Part shown: piece by piece, positions 45,623-56,600 of the stretch
Numbering within the stretch: position 1 is the first letter of the stretch
Layout of the letters: every line of letters begins with the position of its first letter
Assembly (NCBI GenBank): GCA_028279365.1
Contig: JANQNX010000010.1
Span: 84,206-148,205, forward strand
Length of the DNA stretch: 64,000 bases
Reading direction: 5' to 3'
Source of the DNA: Gammaproteobacteria bacterium
Lineage (GTDB): Bacteria; Pseudomonadota; Gammaproteobacteria; Eutrophobiales; Eutrophobiaceae
Made by a program: the position numbers and the translations under genes
Notes under the pieces: generated by a model
The model's database searches: none
Seen by the model: only the letters and a program-made list of their open reading frames with translations
What the model was told of the DNA's origin: nothing

Positions 45623-47497
45623 CTAACGACCAAACGACTCATTAACACGACCGAGAAACTCTTCGGTAAAGACATGCATGTCCGCATTCAACTCACGAAT
45701 CTGTGCACCCAGGTAGTTGTAACCAAACAGCGCGGGTATTGCGACACCCAGACCCGCAACTGTTGCCAGCAACGCCGCCGCCATACCAGGCGCAATCGCA
45801 TTAATGTTTACCTCGCCAGCCGCAGCAATACCGGCAAACGTGACCATTACACCGACCACTGTTCCTAATAAACCAATAAACGGCCCGCCTGATATCGCAA
45901 TGGTCAACAATACGATATGCGAATTTATTCGCTGTCCTTCACGCACCATCGTTGCATCAAGTGTTGATCGAATAGCACTCACAGATTTGGGTTCAAGGCC
46001 AGCAAACTCTGAACCCACTGCAGGTGACATACGCTTTCTTAATTCAACAATGCCTTGATGATAGACTTTAAATAACGGCGATTGACCAAACTCGTTTTCC
46101 GATTTAAACAGTCGGTCAAGATTTTCAGCACTCGCACCCAAGCCTTCATAAGCCTTGAGAAACTTTTTACTGGCTGAGCGAGCGGTATAAAGTGTCGCTG
46201 CCTTAAAAAACATGATGATGAACGCAACGATAGCCATAAAACCGCAGAACCCAATTACCACTTGTTCCACAATCGCATGATCGTTACCAAAGACATTACC
46301 AATGATGATGCCAAAATAACCACCGCCGCCGCCACCCTCGGCGGAACCTTCTGTTTCTTTTGATTCATCACCACCATAACCCATCAAACTGGAAGTCTTA
46401 CCTTGATTATTGGCATTCACCATTAACCAGGCATTCGATCGGGCAACACCCGAAATGCGAACCTCATCCATTTCACCGATAAATCCCGGAGTATTAGTTA
46501 GACTTGTCTGTTCTTCGACGACTGCAGTATTAGTCGTATCATCAACTTCAGAACTCACGCTCTCAATTGCAGTAGTGGTTTGAAAACTCATTGGTGCGCC
46601 TAATGATAAGCGACCCGCCATATTGATAGGTGGTATTTCTGAAGTAAGCTGGGATTGACCATTAATAAAGAGTTGCATCTGCGTGCCTACCAATGTTACG
46701 GCAACATGTTGCCAATCAGCGATCAACAACGGTTGTGAGGCAGAAGATTTAACCACACCATCCGGGCTGGATAGTTCAAGCACCAATGATGTGGCTTGTT
46801 GTTTCAATGAAAGTGAGGTTGATAAATCGGTAAATTCAAAGACGGTGCTATCTGCTGTTTGGTCATCAGGTTTCAACCAGGCAGAGAATGTCCAGCCAGT
46901 CTCGGAAGAAATAAACATAGTAGGGGAATCTGCAAACTGAATAGCCGATTGTCCATTGAATTTAGCACCTTGACCAATAAACGAAACACTGTTTAATTCT
47001 GCATTACTTATAACAGGATGATTAGCATTCAGGGTTTTATCTTGTGGCGAAGAGACCTCATCAAAATGCATCGCCAGAATTTCTGCCTGGTCAAAGCTAC
47101 CAGAGACATCAGCTCCTGAAATTGCCGTCTGGTTACCATAATACATATATATCTTGTCGGACATCGCCGGCTGTAAATTAGGTAACTTTACCCAAATCAA
47201 TGCGATTTCATTAATCGGGTCCAGTTTTTCAACATGGTATTTAAGCGGTGTCAGATCGTCTGCCGCCATGAAGCGCAGATCGGCACCACCTTCACGAACA
47301 TCGAAGAAATAGCCGAAGTTACCGGTGTGTAATTTAACCAGCACTGTGACTTCACCAGTGGGTTCAGCGATATTGACACCGGTGGTTGTGGTATCAAGGC
47401 TGATCACTTTTCGATACGCCCAGTCTTCATTCCACCAGGCGTAAACAGAGTCAAGCTGAGCCAAAAACAGGCACAGCAATAGCGTGAACCTAAACAT
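45623..47497 (-). CDS. ExbB/TolQ-type proton channel fused to DUF2341 and LamG-like domains
   Basis: A 624-aa fusion. A signal peptide (about 1-20, ending VYA) is followed by DUF2341 (about 20-125: WWNEDWAYRKVISLD, FFDVREGGADLRFMAADD). A LamG/concanavalin-like domain comes next (about 140-360: MHFDEVSSPQDKTLNANHP, GWTFSAWLKPDD, WQHVAVTLVGTQMQLFINGQ, GEMDEVRISGVARS), then a Gly-rich linker. The C-terminal MotA/TolQ/ExbB domain (about 395-624) has SGGPFIGLLGTVVGVMVTF and PGMAAALLATVAGLGVAIPA. The large head should face the periplasm. The start is the ATG at 47497 with an AGGGGAA ribosome site. A longer frame exists but lacks one. Confidence 0.9.
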   Translation of the reverse strand: MFRFTLLLCLFLAQLDSVYAWWNEDWAYRKVISLDTTTTGVNIAEPTGEVTVLVKLHTGNFGYFFDVREGGADLRFMAADDLTPLKYHVEKLDPINEIALIWVKLPNLQPAMSDKIYMYYGNQTAISGADVSGSFDQAEILAMHFDEVSSPQDKTLNANHPVISNAELNSVSFIGQGAKFNGQSAIQFADSPTMFISSETGWTFSAWLKPDDQTADSTVFEFTDLSTSLSLKQQATSLVLELSSPDGVVKSSASQPLLIADWQHVAVTLVGTQMQLFINGQSQLTSEIPPINMAGRLSLGAPMSFQTTTAIESVSSEVDDTTNTAVVEEQTSLTNTPGFIGEMDEVRISGVARSNAWLMVNANNQGKTSSLMGYGGDESKETEGSAEGGGGGGYFGIIIGNVFGNDHAIVEQVVIGFCGFMAIVAFIIMFFKAATLYTARSASKKFLKAYEGLGASAENLDRLFKSENEFGQSPLFKVYHQGIVELRKRMSPAVGSEFAGLEPKSVSAIRSTLDATMVREGQRINSHIVLLTIAISGGPFIGLLGTVVGVMVTFAGIAAAGEVNINAIAPGMAAALLATVAGLGVAIPALFGYNYLGAQIRELNADMHVFTEEFLGRVNESFGR

Positions 47498-47584
47498 GAT
47501 TCCCCTAATGTTATTCAGATTAATGTCGCAATAATGAAGGTATATTGAGAAATAAATATGTCGGTAAAATGACAATCGTGTTAA

Positions 47585-47604
47585 ATGTATGCGAAGGCAT
47601 ACAT
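47585..47604 (-). promoter_or_regulatory. Hairpin / inverted repeat between tpsA and the ExbB-fusion gene
   Basis: ATGTATGC-GAAG-GCATACAT has perfect 8-base arms. In the minus-strand transcript it would form an 8-bp stem with a CUUC loop, 41 bases past the tpsA stop. There is no following U-run, so it is a poor terminator. It may be an mRNA-processing or stability hairpin, or a DNA operator: its CATACA/TGTATG arms recur in the region upstream of the regulator gene at 63151. Confidence 0.5.
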
Positions 47605-47644
47605 ACAGAATTATTTCAATATATACTGCTGTAAAAGCTTTTCG

Positions 47645-50600
47645 TTAAGACTCTTCTTCCTCTTCGCCAAAACCAAGCACCTCAACCGAAATAAAGGTTA
47701 GCTGCGGTTCATCTACCGCTTCTCGTAATGGAAACTGACTACTTTCATCAGTTGCATCATCAGCGACACGGCCTGCGTTAGCAGCGACATTACCCGCACC
47801 AGCAATACTGCCTGTAGACACGCTGGAAGAACCAGCACTGGGGACACCTACTGCAACACCACCAAACTGAATGTTATCGGCACCCAATACCTGGACAGCA
47901 TTGATATTAATATTGCCTGAGGAGGCAATACCTGCATCACCCGCATTAACAATACCGTTAGGGGCAATCAAATCAACATTGCCTGCTTCTACGCTTGGAT
48001 CAACCACCACTGCTCGGATACCACTTCCAGAAATTGTATTTGATAAATCGAAAGATAATTCTCCATCAGTGGTAAATGTAATAATCGGTTCAGGAGCTGA
48101 TACAGCTGTCTTGGAACCTCTACCTGCGTCAATATCACCAATTGAAGTCCACATGATGATGTCACCACCCAACAATGTTGAAACCCTTTCTTGATTCACT
48201 AAAAAATCTTCACGGCTGTAAGTTTGGATATCGCCAAATGATTGTGCTACCACACCTAATTGATCAGGAGGCTTTCTTTCAACACCTGGTCGTTGCGATG
48301 CCAGACCAGCATTAACAAAGCCACCCGGAACCAAAATAGTGATATCACCACCATCTCTTGTATAGATCTTACTGGAAAATAGACTGAGGTCGCCTTGATA
48401 ATCGGAAAGATTCGCCAAACGAGTAAAATAATCCTCGTTAGATTCTCCCGGAAGTCTTAGCGAAAGATTGCCATAGGCTTCATTTCGGTTAAAAGCGCTT
48501 TCGGGAAATAAGGTATCAATAGCGTTAAAGCCCGGAGAAAAATCGCCATTAGTGTTCTCGCCGGCGATACGCAATTCCGAGAAAAATGCATCGAGCAAAT
48601 AGGATTTAAATTCATCCTCTATCGAATTCCATTGTTCATTAACAGACATATTTAAGAAGGCAGTAATCTCAGCGGCATCGTATCGCTCATCCAAGAACGA
48701 GAGCAATACTTCATGATAGTCTGAACCTTCAGAAAAATATTCTTGATAAAATGCTTGGTATTGCGCTCCATTACCGACCCCAGCCTGCACAATAATTTCA
48801 GCGCCATTGTCAGATAATAATGGGTTTTCAATATTCCCCAAGGTTTCAATACCATCTGATTCACCAAGATCGATGTTTCTTCCCGCAACAACTTCAAGAA
48901 GACCGGGGCCAGAAACGTCTATTGCTTGGGATAATAATGATAGAGAGAAATCTCTTCCGGCAACAATAGAGGATAAATCAGAGCTACGATTATTCTGGAT
49001 TTCTACTGTGACATCTAATATATCATTCCCGGCATAAAATCTTGTCGCTTCCGATAAATTAAAAATACCTCCGTCAATGTTTCCATTTGAAGCTACAAAA
49101 TAACTCGGAGAAAGGTCATCATTACGAAATTCCGGGTTATTCCTCTCAGCAAAATTTGTAATATTTGTTTTAGGACCAGCATTACTATTTCCTAAAGTTG
49201 GTAGTAAAGACAATAACGTGTCTGAAATAGTAACCGGATTATTTCCCAAGGAAATATTATTTGCAGCATATATCTCGAACCCACCATTACTAGAAGGGTA
49301 TAGTATCTTTTCTGCCGTAAAGTCTACATTTCCCTGAACAGCTGCGATTTGCAAAGCACCCGGATTCGTTCTGAAAATGAATGAGTCCTCAAAGGTATTG
49401 ATATCACGGGATGTCAAACGCTGTAGATTGGTTATATCCAATCCAATAGAAATATCTCCATTAATACTAGTGAAACTGGCAGAGGTGTCATCTAAAAAAG
49501 TAAAATATTCCGGTTCATCATCACCACTCTCAAGAGCTGTTGGATTGAAAATCGATTCAACTTTGATATCGCCCCTGGCCAATGCATTAACATTCCCACC
49601 AGTCATTCCAAACACGGTATTAACCGTAGTACCTCCAGCGGTTCTGGAACTTGTAATATCGCCTCCAGCGTCCAAGGCAATATTACCATCACCAATAAAA
49701 TAGATGCCCCCATCTATATCATTTGCTGCTGAGATAGATATATTCCCCTTACCAACCCGGTTAATTTCTTGCGTATTGATATCAACATTAAAAAACGTTG
49801 GAGCAGAAACCGATAAAAATTCGATATTATTTCCAGCATCAATTGTCACGTCTCCGCCCCCGATAGCCGCGACACCCTGTCTAAAACTATTAATATCAAA
49901 CCATATTCCAGCATCCTGAGGAGCAGTAAATACTAATGAATCGCCACTAATTGGATCGACAATTGTTAATCCATCATTACTTTCTTGTCTGATATACCAC
50001 TCATTAAATAACTGCGTTTGCACGCTAGGATCAGTAGAACCTAATATGTTATTTCCGGCTTCAATAATGATATCGCCACCATCAACCGCAACAAGTCTTT
50101 GAGAAGGACCGGAACCGACTATTTGTTCTGGGCGACCTTCATCAAGGTCAAAACTATTTGCTCGACCTATGGTATAAATTAAAGAACCACTATTATTAAA
50201 AACGATGTCATTAGCAGCATAAACTTCAATATCGCCAGTTCCCGTTCGAATAAAAGTATCATTACCAATTATCAGATCAGACTCACTTATTGGTTCAGTA
50301 TTCGACCAATCCGCAGAAAAACCACCATTGACTCTATCTGCGCCTGCATTGATAACATAACTCCAGGAGTCATCTGATAAAGCTACATCAATATTACTTA
50401 AGCTTGCAAAGTCAAAGGTAGTTGTAACTCCATCAGAAATATTATTCTGGATGTTTACATCACCTGATGCTCGCAGTGCAAGAATGCCAGGTTCTGCATT
50501 AAATCGTTCGCTGGCAAAATTAATATCAGAGGATATAGTAATATCACCACTTAAATTTTGAATATCAATTCCCGGACGTATTTTATATTGAACGTCACCA

Positions 50601-53600
50601 GCAATCCCTAGACGATTATTAATCGCACTTATATTCGAATGGCTCATGAACGAAGTAGCATCAGCTAATGCAGATGAAATGACACCACTATCGATAGAAA
50701 TATTTCCCTCTGCATCTGGAATAACAGAATGATTTTTATAGGCTTCAAGTATCACGGAATCACCAGTAAACAAGGTTACATTCAAATCCTGAATGTTTAA
50801 GTCATTATTCGCAGCATTCCTGGCAACACGCAATATTGCTTCACCACCTTCACCTAAGTTAAACACCGAACCAGTATTAATATCTAATTCGCCATTGATG
50901 GCCTGAAGCTTGATTGTTCCTGATTCACTATCCGCAGTTGGTGTCAAGGTCGAAACACTCAAAAATGCCGAATCAAGGGTGATATCGTCGGAAGCAATAA
51001 ATTCAAAAGCCCCCCCAATAGAATCATCCGGTGCATCAAAAAAGCCACCAATATTAATGGATCCATTTTCAGCAACCATTTTCAGGTTTTGGGATAGAAT
51101 GATCTCCCCGATGCCGACATTAATATCCCCATTGAACTTACGGAACTTCCGGTTTGCCGTAAAACCAGCATCATTGAGTAAATTATTTAAATCGTTAAAA
51201 CTATGTTGATTTAAGGTATTGCTCGATTGCCCGATAGTATCAGCATCAATTCTTATCACTCCTCCTTTGGAAAGTTCCTCAACACCATCCGAATTTACCG
51301 GAGCTCTGGCCCTCAATTCAGAGAGAATACTAACATCACCATTTTCAGCAAATATATTAATTGAGCCTGCGCGAGCGCCCGATTTGCCGCTACTGACATC
51401 AACAATGCTATTCTCTCTTAGTTCTATGTTGCCAGTTTCAGATTGTAAAACTAAATTCCCTCCTGGAAGATTGATTTGATCAAGGCCAATAACGTCAACA
51501 GTTACACCCTGCAAATCAATGACCGCCTGATCAGAGAAAATAATGTCGCCTGATGCGGTTAAACTCAACTGTCCAACAGGTAAATCAAAAAACGTATCAA
51601 GTGATATAGATTGAGCCGAGATTGATAAATCTGCTCCAAGGTTATCTGTTAAGTTAAATGGAGAGTTTGAGTCAAGGTAATTAAAGCTAATCTCATTCTG
51701 AGATTCCAGTTGATAGTTTGTATTACTAAGCGCAGTTACTAGTGGAGTAGTAACATCAAGCGAACCTTGCGAAATATCAAACGTACCGTCACCACTAAAG
51801 AGAAAAACATCAGTTGTGTTAACGTTTACTTGACTAAAGCCATCAACAGTAAATATGCCGTTGGAAAGTTGTAACTCCGAAGCGTTTAATGTTAGTAATC
51901 CATTGGGATCAGCAATATTACCGATAATATTACTACCCGAATTATTACCAATCAGGATCTTATTAGCAGTAATATCAAAGTTTGCCAATGAATCTTGATC
52001 GGCTATTAGCCCTGCTGCATCAATACTTAGATTATCTAATGTAACCTCTATTACGTCATTAATATCAGTTGTACCATAGAAACGAATATCGCCACTTGTC
52101 CTCAAAACAAGGTCCAGACCTCTCAATTCATTTAACGCATCAAGGTCAAGCACCAAACCATCTACACCAAAAACATCTCCGATACTAATATTTGATGCCC
52201 CTAATGCATACTCTTCGGCATCTTCAATCCTTGCCCCAGAAGTAATACTGCCACTCGAATCAACTAATATTGACTGATCGGCTTCTAGCAAAACGTTGTC
52301 AGCGATAGTTAATGAAGTACTTCCTGTTGTATTGGTTCTGGTAACCGTGGCTTGCGGAGCAGTTGATACTCTTACAATAGAACTATCGCCATCAAGCAAA
52401 TATGACTCTTGAGAAGTAAGAAAGGTATCGGAATCGGATTTACCACTGAGCAACACGCCGGATTCCACAGATAGAGAGTCTATAGCGCCTAATAGTATTT
52501 CTGGTGAACTTAATTCAACGTCATTCTCAACAATGACTTGATTAGATCTAACATCAACTATAGTACCATCTTTAGTAAAACGTCTTTCACCACCTATAAA
52601 AAGACTTTCTGCATTAAGCTTATTAAGACTTTTAGCCAATAACTGAGTACTCGATGAAGATGGACCTATGTCGTTAACAATGCTGATAGAATCAGCCGTA
52701 ATATCAACAATACTACCTTTACCGCCTTCAGCGGCATCTGTTCGCAGTAAACCGTCCAGGTTTATCGTGGAAGATGCGGAAACGAATAGACGACCCGCAT
52801 CTCGGGTTAATCTAGGCAATGCAAAATCATTAGCCGTCGCTATGCTAGTCACAACATCGTCTGCTATGTTGACATTAAACTCACTTAACTGATTAGCATA
52901 CTGTCCACTTCTAACGATGAAACCGGAGGTAATATCTGAACGTATTCCAGTGCCCGCTATTTGCTCATAACCTGCGACTAGTGTTCCATTCCTGAAAGAT
53001 AAATTCTCAGATAAAGAAATATTGTCAAAGCCATCGACTTGTTCAACGAGAAACGCACCAGGTAATAGCGAATATCTAGCAGGTAATTTCACATAATTTC
53101 CTGCAGCAAGACCATTGCCTGCCGACAGAAAAACACTTTCACCTGCGGCGAAATCCCATCCGAACGATTCTTGCGTATCAAACGCCGCAAAGTCACCACT
53201 GAAAGACGGCAACACAGCAAAAAAATCGCCCTGAGAAACATTAACATCAATATTATTATCATCCCGAACAGTAACGAACTGTCTGGCTGCCAATTGATCC
53301 GCTGAACCGCCAGGGCCTGGTACAAACTCCCAAACAAGGAGATCTCCCCCACCAGTTAGATCAATTATGGCATCTTGTTCGACACTTACTTCTGCACCAT
53401 TAAGATTAATTGACTTCTCTGGCATAGCCTGTAAGGCCTCAGAATACAGGTCGATAGTGTTGTTCCCTGTTATGGCGCCGCTAACTGAATATAGCCATTC
53501 TAATTCGTTGAGCGTCTGCCCAAGAAGTATCGTTTGTCCTTCTGCCGAGACTGATGTTGTGCTCTCGCTGCTTAAAGTCAGTCGGTTGCCAGCATTAAAA

Positions 53601-56600
53601 TTAATCTGTCCCATAGGAGCTCGCAAGACACCATCATGATCAATTTCAGTCGCATTCAGGCTGATGGTGCCTCCAGCTGACAATACTGTACCAATATCAT
53701 TATCATTATTTGCAGAAACTGTGATCTTGCTGTTAGCCGTATTGCCTGCATCAAGCGTAAATTCCGTCAAGCTGGTCGGGTATATCTGATCTGCAGTTAA
53801 AGACAAATGGCCAACCATTGAAAAATCACCGACTAAAGCCCTGTCTTCGAACAAGCCTTTCAATCGAATGTCGCCATCACTATTCAAGTTGACATTATTA
53901 AAACCAGTTACAGCCGTCGTGCCCTGTAAATCAATTAAGTCTGCATTAATACCCAAGCTAAAATCACCAGTTGTCGGAAGTGGATCACCAGTGACTCGCG
54001 ACGGACTGCGAGAGGAACCAATTGAAATGTAGTTAGCGCTAATATTCATGAATTCGCTATCGTAAGCAGTAGAATCAAGAGACTGTATCGCTAATGCATC
54101 CAGTATTACATCGCGCCTTAGCGTGAGATCCAGCCCTTCCTCTAACAGGATAAGACCTTCACGACTGATTAAATTAATCGAGTCAGTATTCGTATCATTG
54201 ATAAATTTTGAAGACAATGTCAGCTTGCCATCAAAGTCTGACGACATACTGTCACCAACGGCAAAGTCAAACATCAATTGCTGTTCTCGTTCTACAGCAT
54301 TACTATCCAGTGTTATCTCAGCTTGTGCAAAAGAAAATGATGAGGCATTTTCCGGTAAGCCAAAGCGCAAATCCCGGTTAACTTCAAATAGCAATTCACC
54401 ACCAAAAGCATTAGCAGCAGCAGATAAATCAATATCACCGTCAATAACAATACCCTCCGCAGAGCGTAAACTGACGTTGCCGGCTCGAGTATTGACAACC
54501 TGGTTAGTAACAATAGAACCTGTGATGCTACTAATAAAATCTTGTGAAGTGGTAATGCCTTTAGCATTAATTACTGAATTAGCCTCAGTAATAATAAAGC
54601 CACTGGAAAGTAAATTGACATTTCCTGCATCATAATTGTTACCCGTCGTTAATCCAAAACGGTTTGGGGTTCTTACAAAGGTACCCGACACATCAATATC
54701 AGCAGTATCGCCAATCAATAACACATGTCTGTCATCAAAGACTTGTTCTCTGTCACGACCAAGCACTAAATTTACATTTGATGCCGGAGCGTCAATTGAA
54801 CCGTTAATTGCAAGTATGCCGCCGGAGTTATTGGTGAAATTAATCTCGGAGAGCGGATCTGCTTTGATGCTGGCAAACTCAGATAAAACAAGGTTCTGAC
54901 GTCCGCCACCTAATACATTATCTATTCGTAAATCCAGTCTTGTTGGAATACGCTGAAAATCTGGTTTAAAACCGATATTGTCAATAATATTGGCATCAAT
55001 CCAGTTAGATGTTACATCCGTATTTTTTACACCTATAAGCCGGTTATTTTGAGTGCTCGATAGCAAAGAAAGCATACTCGTATCTGTCAAATTCAATGCA
55101 TTAAAGGGCAAAAAGAGATTGGAAGATTTTAATGATAGATCTGCACCTGGCTGAATGATTAAGTCGCCATCATTAGCACCAATTTGATAGGAACTAAAAC
55201 CACTCTCACTAAAGAAAAAATCCGGAATAACAACGAACTCACGTGCATCAACGATTTGCTCAGCTTGCCATTCACTACTGCTTATGGCTTCAATGCTTAC
55301 AGCGTTTGATGTAAAAAAGAACTGACCGCCATTATTTACTCCATGCCCCAGGAATTGATTATTACCACCCAGTCTAAACTTGCCATCAACAGATATGCGG
55401 ATATCTCCACCGTCTCCATAATTAAATTCTCGACCAGTTGTATATTGCGCTCCACCTAGCGCAATAAAATTAACGCCTTCACCAATATCAAGTCCAGCCT
55501 CAGAATCAAGTGAAATGCTACCGGCATCAATCGAGATAGCGGAATCAGGCTGTGTGATGCCGGTTACTAGAGGGAAATCATTTACCCAGGTTCCACTAAC
55601 ATCAAATAAACTTGAATTATCAATGACTATACCTGGATCTATATCAGCCGTTAATGTCGTTGTATCTTCCAGAAATGTAGTGACATCTATTTCCTGATTC
55701 GCGAGTTTATCGAGAAACTGGTTAATATCTTCCGCCTCTTTTGAGATATCATCGATCACAGGTGCAGTATTCACCGCTCGCGCTTGCAGAGAAATATTGC
55801 CTGATGGTGCAACGATAGAGCTCTCGACATTGATTGATTCCGCTGTCAAATTAATATCTGAAAATGCCGGCAGCTCAAGACTATTTTTTATGCGTATGTT
55901 GCCGTTACTGTTCAGCTCCACACGCGTAAAGCCATTGTTGGCAAGAAAATCTGTAGAGAGGAGTAACGTGTTACTAAACTTGGCAAGGCCTGCGTCGTCA
56001 AAGGTTTCATTAATATCAATATCAAATGACCCGATTGTTTCAGTCAGGTTAGCACGCTGTAAAATAATATTTGGTGCCTGGTAGTCCTCGCCACCTTGAC
56101 CATCGCCGATACCAATTATTAATTCACCACCTTTTGGACGTTTTGACTGAGTACGCTGATAACGACCAGCGACCGTATTACCTGTCAATGTTCCATCAGC
56201 AATAATATTTTTAGCGGCGAGTGTGATATTACCCGCATCTTTACCTTCTATATAACTACTTTCAACACGGGAACTAATCTCCGCAATTCCATCATATTGA
56301 ATATTTGCGTCCGCATCATGAATATCAACCAATCGATTGTTGATCTCAAGCAGAGTGGTCTGAATTTCTCCTTCATTATAGGTAATCACACCACCGGAAA
56401 CGTCAATTTCTGCACCGTCCTTAAACCGAATACTGCCTTCTGAATTAACTGAAACAGTACCGCCAGCAGCAGTGATTTCTCCTATACCCCTTTCAATGGT
56501 ACTGAGGTTACCGCTAATATCACCAAGCTGGAAATCATCAGTCCTTCTAATATCCAAGACAACAGTTTCACCTCTTAGGTTACCATCACGCTGCAATGGC

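Noticed and set aside
36503..47513. A 15-base identical sequence (ATTCCCCTAATGTTA) upstream of galE and upstream of the ExbB-fusion gene
   Set aside because: In a 64-kb window a few 15-base matches are expected by chance, and at 47499-47513 the GGGG simply serves as a ribosome site.
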